Shown here in pieces: positions 61,708-64,000 of a stretch of 64,000 nt of DNA. Position 1 is the first letter of the stretch. Each line of letters starts with the position of its first letter. A program made the position numbers and the translations under genes. The DNA is from Sinomonas atrocyanea (GTDB lineage: Bacteria > Actinomycetota > Actinomycetes > Actinomycetales > Micrococcaceae). The notes beneath the pieces were generated by a model that saw nothing but the letters and a program-made list of their open reading frames with translations, was not told the DNA's origin and searched no databases. Location: contig NZ_CP014518.1 in the NCBI RefSeq assembly GCF_001577305.1, forward strand, positions 62,001-126,000, read 5' to 3'.

Positions 61708-62220
61708 ATGTCCGCCGTGCACCCTTCCGATCCCAGCGAGAGCCGCGACATGATGCGCGGCGCCCCGGGCTTCGAGCTCATGTTCCTGCTGCAGAAGTTC
61801 ACCAACGAGGCGGACCGCTACGCCGAGACCGTGCGCCGCAGGCACGGGCTCGCGCGCAACGACGTCCACGCCCTCAGCGCCGTCATGGAGGCCGAGCGCC
61901 AGGGGGAGCGCGCCACCCCCGGCGCGCTCCGCGAGCGGCTCGTGCTCAGCTCCGCCGCCATGACCTCGGTGATCGACCGGCTCGAGGCCTCCGGCCACCT
62001 CGAACGCCGCCACTCGAGCACGGACCGCCGGCAGATCGAGGTGACCCCCACCCCGAGCGCCCGCGAGACCGGCCGCGAGATGTTCGACCCCATGGTCCGG
62101 CACATGCTCCCGGTCCTCGCCGAGTACACCCCCGCGCAGCTCGAGCTCGTGGAGGGCATGGTCGCCCGCCTCATCCAGGCCATCACGGACGCCCGCAACG
62201 AGGTGAACGCGTCGGGCTGA
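61708..62220 (+). CDS. MarR-family regulator, candidate carotenoid regulator
   Basis: The 170-residue MarR protein has the winged helix with S-S-A-A-M-T-S-V-I-D-R-L-E-A-S-G-H-L and the wing S-S-T-D-R-R-Q-I-E-V-T-P-T. It starts 1 base after phr and is probably in the same transcript. In corynebacteria a MarR protein (CrtR) represses the crt operon, so this is a natural candidate here. An alternative GTG start 10 bases further in is possible. Confidence 0.8.
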   Translation: MSAVHPSDPSESRDMMRGAPGFELMFLLQKFTNEADRYAETVRRRHGLARNDVHALSAVMEAERQGERATPGALRERLVLSSAAMTSVIDRLEASGHLERRHSSTDRRQIEVTPTPSARETGREMFDPMVRHMLPVLAEYTPAQLELVEGMVARLIQAITDARNEVNASG

Positions 62221-62362
62221 CGCACAGGCCGGAGGGCAACCCCCTTGCGCGCCGCGCGTCACGGCCCCACAATCATGTGCTAACAAACAATCGTTGGCAG
62301 GCGCTACCGCGCGGCCGAATCCATCGATGCCTTCTGGCGGGGGCAGAGGCAGGAAGACCCCC

Positions 62363-62575
62363 ATGAACACCATGAAGATCACCGTGTCCGTCCCGCACGC
62401 CGCCGTGCGCGACTCCCTCCTCAACGACGCCGAGGACTCCCTCCGGCCGCATGCCCTCGCCGTCGGACACGGCATCCTCGTCACGCGCCACAGCCCGACC
62501 CAGTACAGCGTGGCCACGTCCGCAGCCGTCCCGGTGGGCGAGACGCACGAGACCTGCCTCCTCGAGCCCGCCTGA
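62363..62575 (+). CDS. Small conserved hypothetical protein
   Basis: The 70-residue product (MNTMKITVSVPHAAVRDSLL, then V-G-H-G-I-L-V-T-R-H-S-P-T-Q-Y) looks like a single alpha/beta unit ending in a short acidic tail. AGGAAG lies 7 bases before the ATG. No function is known to me. Its TGA is the first three bases of a tandem repeat array. The 142-bp gap upstream contains an AT-rich AACAAACAATCG segment that may hold its promoter. Confidence 0.6.
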   Translation: MNTMKITVSVPHAAVRDSLLNDAEDSLRPHALAVGHGILVTRHSPTQYSVATSAAVPVGETHETCLLEPA

Positions 62576-62704
62576 AGGTCACGTCCTGAAAGTCACCTTC
62601 TGAAAGTCACCTTCTGAAGGTCACCTCCTGAGGGGCACCTCCTGAAGGTCACCTCCTGTGGGTACCCACGGGAGGTGACTCCCAGGAGGTGACTTTCAGA
62701 AGGT
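62573..62704. repeat. 14-bp tandem array with inverted counterpart
   Basis: Six copies of a 14-bp unit (TGAAGGTCACCTCC type) begin at 62573, 62587, 62601, 62615, 62629 and 62643. The perfect palindrome GTGGGTACCCAC (62658-62669) follows, then inverted copies up to GACTTTCAGAAGG at 62704. The structure can form a long hairpin and may end transcription of the small gene. The GGTCACCT core is shared with the array at 49882. Confidence 0.88.
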
Positions 62705-62830
62705 CCTTCGCCTGGGGCCCGCACGCGTCTGGGAGTTCCCGGGGAGTTTCCCGTCCCCTCCGCCACAACGGCCGCCGGCAGCCCTAGGGTGAAGGGGTCC
62801 GCCCCGGTCAGAGAGCGCAAGGAGCTGCCC

Positions 62831-63133
<303 letters not shown>

Positions 63134-63142
63134 GAGCACCGC

Positions 63143-63451
63143 ATGATCCCCGGCGAATACGTCCTGGCCGATGGCCCCGTGCTGTGCAACGAGGGGCGCG
63201 AGACGGTCGAGCTCGAGGTGACCAACACCGGCGACCGCCCCATCCAGGTCGGCTCCCACTTCCACTTCTCCGAGACCAACAGGGCCCTCGACTTCGACCG
63301 GGCCGCCGCCCGCGGCTTCCACCTCGACATCCCGGCCGGCACGGCCGTCCGGTTCGAGCCGGGCGACCGGAAGACGGTCCGCCTCGTGGCCATGGCGGGC
63401 GCGAGGGCCGTCTACGGCTTCTCCAACGCCGTCAACGGACCCCTCGGCTGA
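63143..63451 (+). CDS. ureB: Urease beta subunit
   Basis: The 102-residue protein has M-I-P-G-E-Y, V-T-N-T-G-D-R-P-I-Q-V-G-S-H-F-H-F and the F-E-P-G-D segment, all diagnostic of UreB. It assembles with UreA and UreC. It starts 9 bases after ureA, with TAGGAG as ribosome site overlapping the stop. Confidence 0.95.
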   Translation: MIPGEYVLADGPVLCNEGRETVELEVTNTGDRPIQVGSHFHFSETNRALDFDRAAARGFHLDIPAGTAVRFEPGDRKTVRLVAMAGARAVYGFSNAVNGPLG

Positions 63452-63476
63452 ACCGGACCCCACGGGAGGAGAACCC

Positions 63477-64000
63477 ATGAGCTTCGAGATGAGCCGGCGC
63501 CAGTACGCCGACCTCTACGGACCCACCCGGGGCGACGCCGTGCGCCTGGCGGACACCGGCCTGTTCCTCGAGATCGAGGAGGACCTCACCGGCCACGGCG
63601 ACGAGGCGGTCTTCGGCGGCGGCAAGGTCATCCGCGACGGCATGGGCCAGGACGGCAACACCGTGCGCGACGGTGCGCCCGGAGACCTCGCGGTGGCGGA
63701 CACGGTGATCACGAGCGTGGTCGTCCTCGACTACACCGGGATCTACAAGGCGGACCTCGGGCTGCGCGACGGGCGCATCCTCGCGATCGGCAAGGCCGGC
63801 AACCCGAACATCATGGACGGCGTCACGATCGTGATCGGGCCCAGCACCGAGGTCATCTCGGGCGAGGGCCGGATCGTCACGGCCGGCGGCATCGACACCC
63901 ACATCCACTTCATCAGCCCCGACCAGTTCGCCACCGCCCTCAACTCCGGGATCACGACCTTCATCGGCGGCGGCACCGGCCCGGCCGAGGGCACCAAGGC
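63477..64000 (+). CDS. ureC: Urease alpha subunit (partial, cut by window end)
   Basis: The first 174 codons are present: R-R-Q-Y-A-D-L-Y-G-P-T-R-G-D, then G-G-G-K-V-I-R-D-G-M-G-Q, and the nickel-site start G-G-I-D-T-H-I-H-F. This is the catalytic subunit that hydrolyses urea to ammonia and carbamate. GGAGGAG precedes the ATG. The carbamylated lysine and remaining nickel ligands lie beyond the window. Confidence 0.96.
   Translation, partial: MSFEMSRRQYADLYGPTRGDAVRLADTGLFLEIEEDLTGHGDEAVFGGGKVIRDGMGQDGNTVRDGAPGDLAVADTVITSVVVLDYTGIYKADLGLRDGRILAIGKAGNPNIMDGVTIVIGPSTEVISGEGRIVTAGGIDTHIHFISPDQFATALNSGITTFIGGGTGPAEGTK

Noticed and set aside
62221..62362. Riboswitch or small RNA upstream of the small gene
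   Set aside because: No conserved aptamer-like pairing could be recognised; only a short AT-rich segment is visible.

Overview
The window is about 64 kb of high-GC DNA with dense, mostly co-directional operons, many 4-bp stop/start overlaps and strong AGGAGG-type ribosome sites. The gene content (C50-carotenoid genes crtE-B-I-Ye-Yf-Eb, benABC with a LuxR-type BenR, catA/catBC, DrrAB-type transporter, double-domain Lrp regulator, urease) points to an actinobacterium of the Micrococcaceae (Arthrobacter/Sinomonas-like). No rRNA, tRNA or CRISPR array was seen.

Layout. 1-2.95 kb: tail of an HpcH/HpaI-type aldolase, a BNR-repeat sialidase-like protein, an SDR and a DeoR repressor. 3-6.1 kb: DrrAB-like exporter, a P-loop kinase, a DinB-like protein. 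6.1-13.3 kb: a double Lrp/AsnC regulator divergent from a five-gene operon (carboxylesterase, MFS carrier, SnoaL-like protein, type III CoA-transferase, fused carboxyltransferase) ending in a clear terminator. 13.5-27.1 kb: an amine/amino-alcohol catabolic region. On the minus strand are an amidohydrolase, a kinase, an aldehyde dehydrogenase, an SDR, an APC permease and a tyrosine phosphatase. On the plus strand are a TetR regulator, an N-methyl-amine-type flavin oxidase, a second small-molecule kinase, a GlcG/HbpS protein and a PLP enzyme closely resembling ethanolamine-phosphate phospho-lyase. 27.3-28.2 kb: wreckage of a serine recombinase and a YhcG/DUF1016 nuclease. 28.3-32.7 kb: a degenerate response regulator, a SigB/SigF-like sigma factor and a P-type ATPase. 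32.8-43.6 kb: benzoate to catechol to beta-ketoadipate genes with their regulators; benD carries a frameshift. 43.6-49.9 kb: SDR, aldose epimerase, GH15 hydrolase, a membrane protein, an aldo/keto reductase. 50-54.8 kb: MMPL exporter, NAD(P)-binding/DUF2867 protein, TspO-like protein. 54.9-62.2 kb: the carotenoid operon, photolyase and a MarR regulator. 62.8-64 kb: start of a urease operon.

Working together: the catabolic sections look like an aromatic and nitrogen-compound utilisation region. The most interesting candidate system is the 13.5-27 kb block, which can be read as a kinase plus phospho-lyase plus aldehyde dehydrogenase route for an amino alcohol that needs no cobalamin lyase. The second notable signal is an operator, TTGCG-N4-CGCAA followed by N3-TTGC, found at four promoters: sigma factor, MarR regulator, aldose epimerase and GH15 hydrolase. 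This suggests an unrecognised MarR regulon. Two tandem/inverted repeat arrays sharing a GGTCACCT core, and two copies of a small uncharacterised protein, are further oddities.
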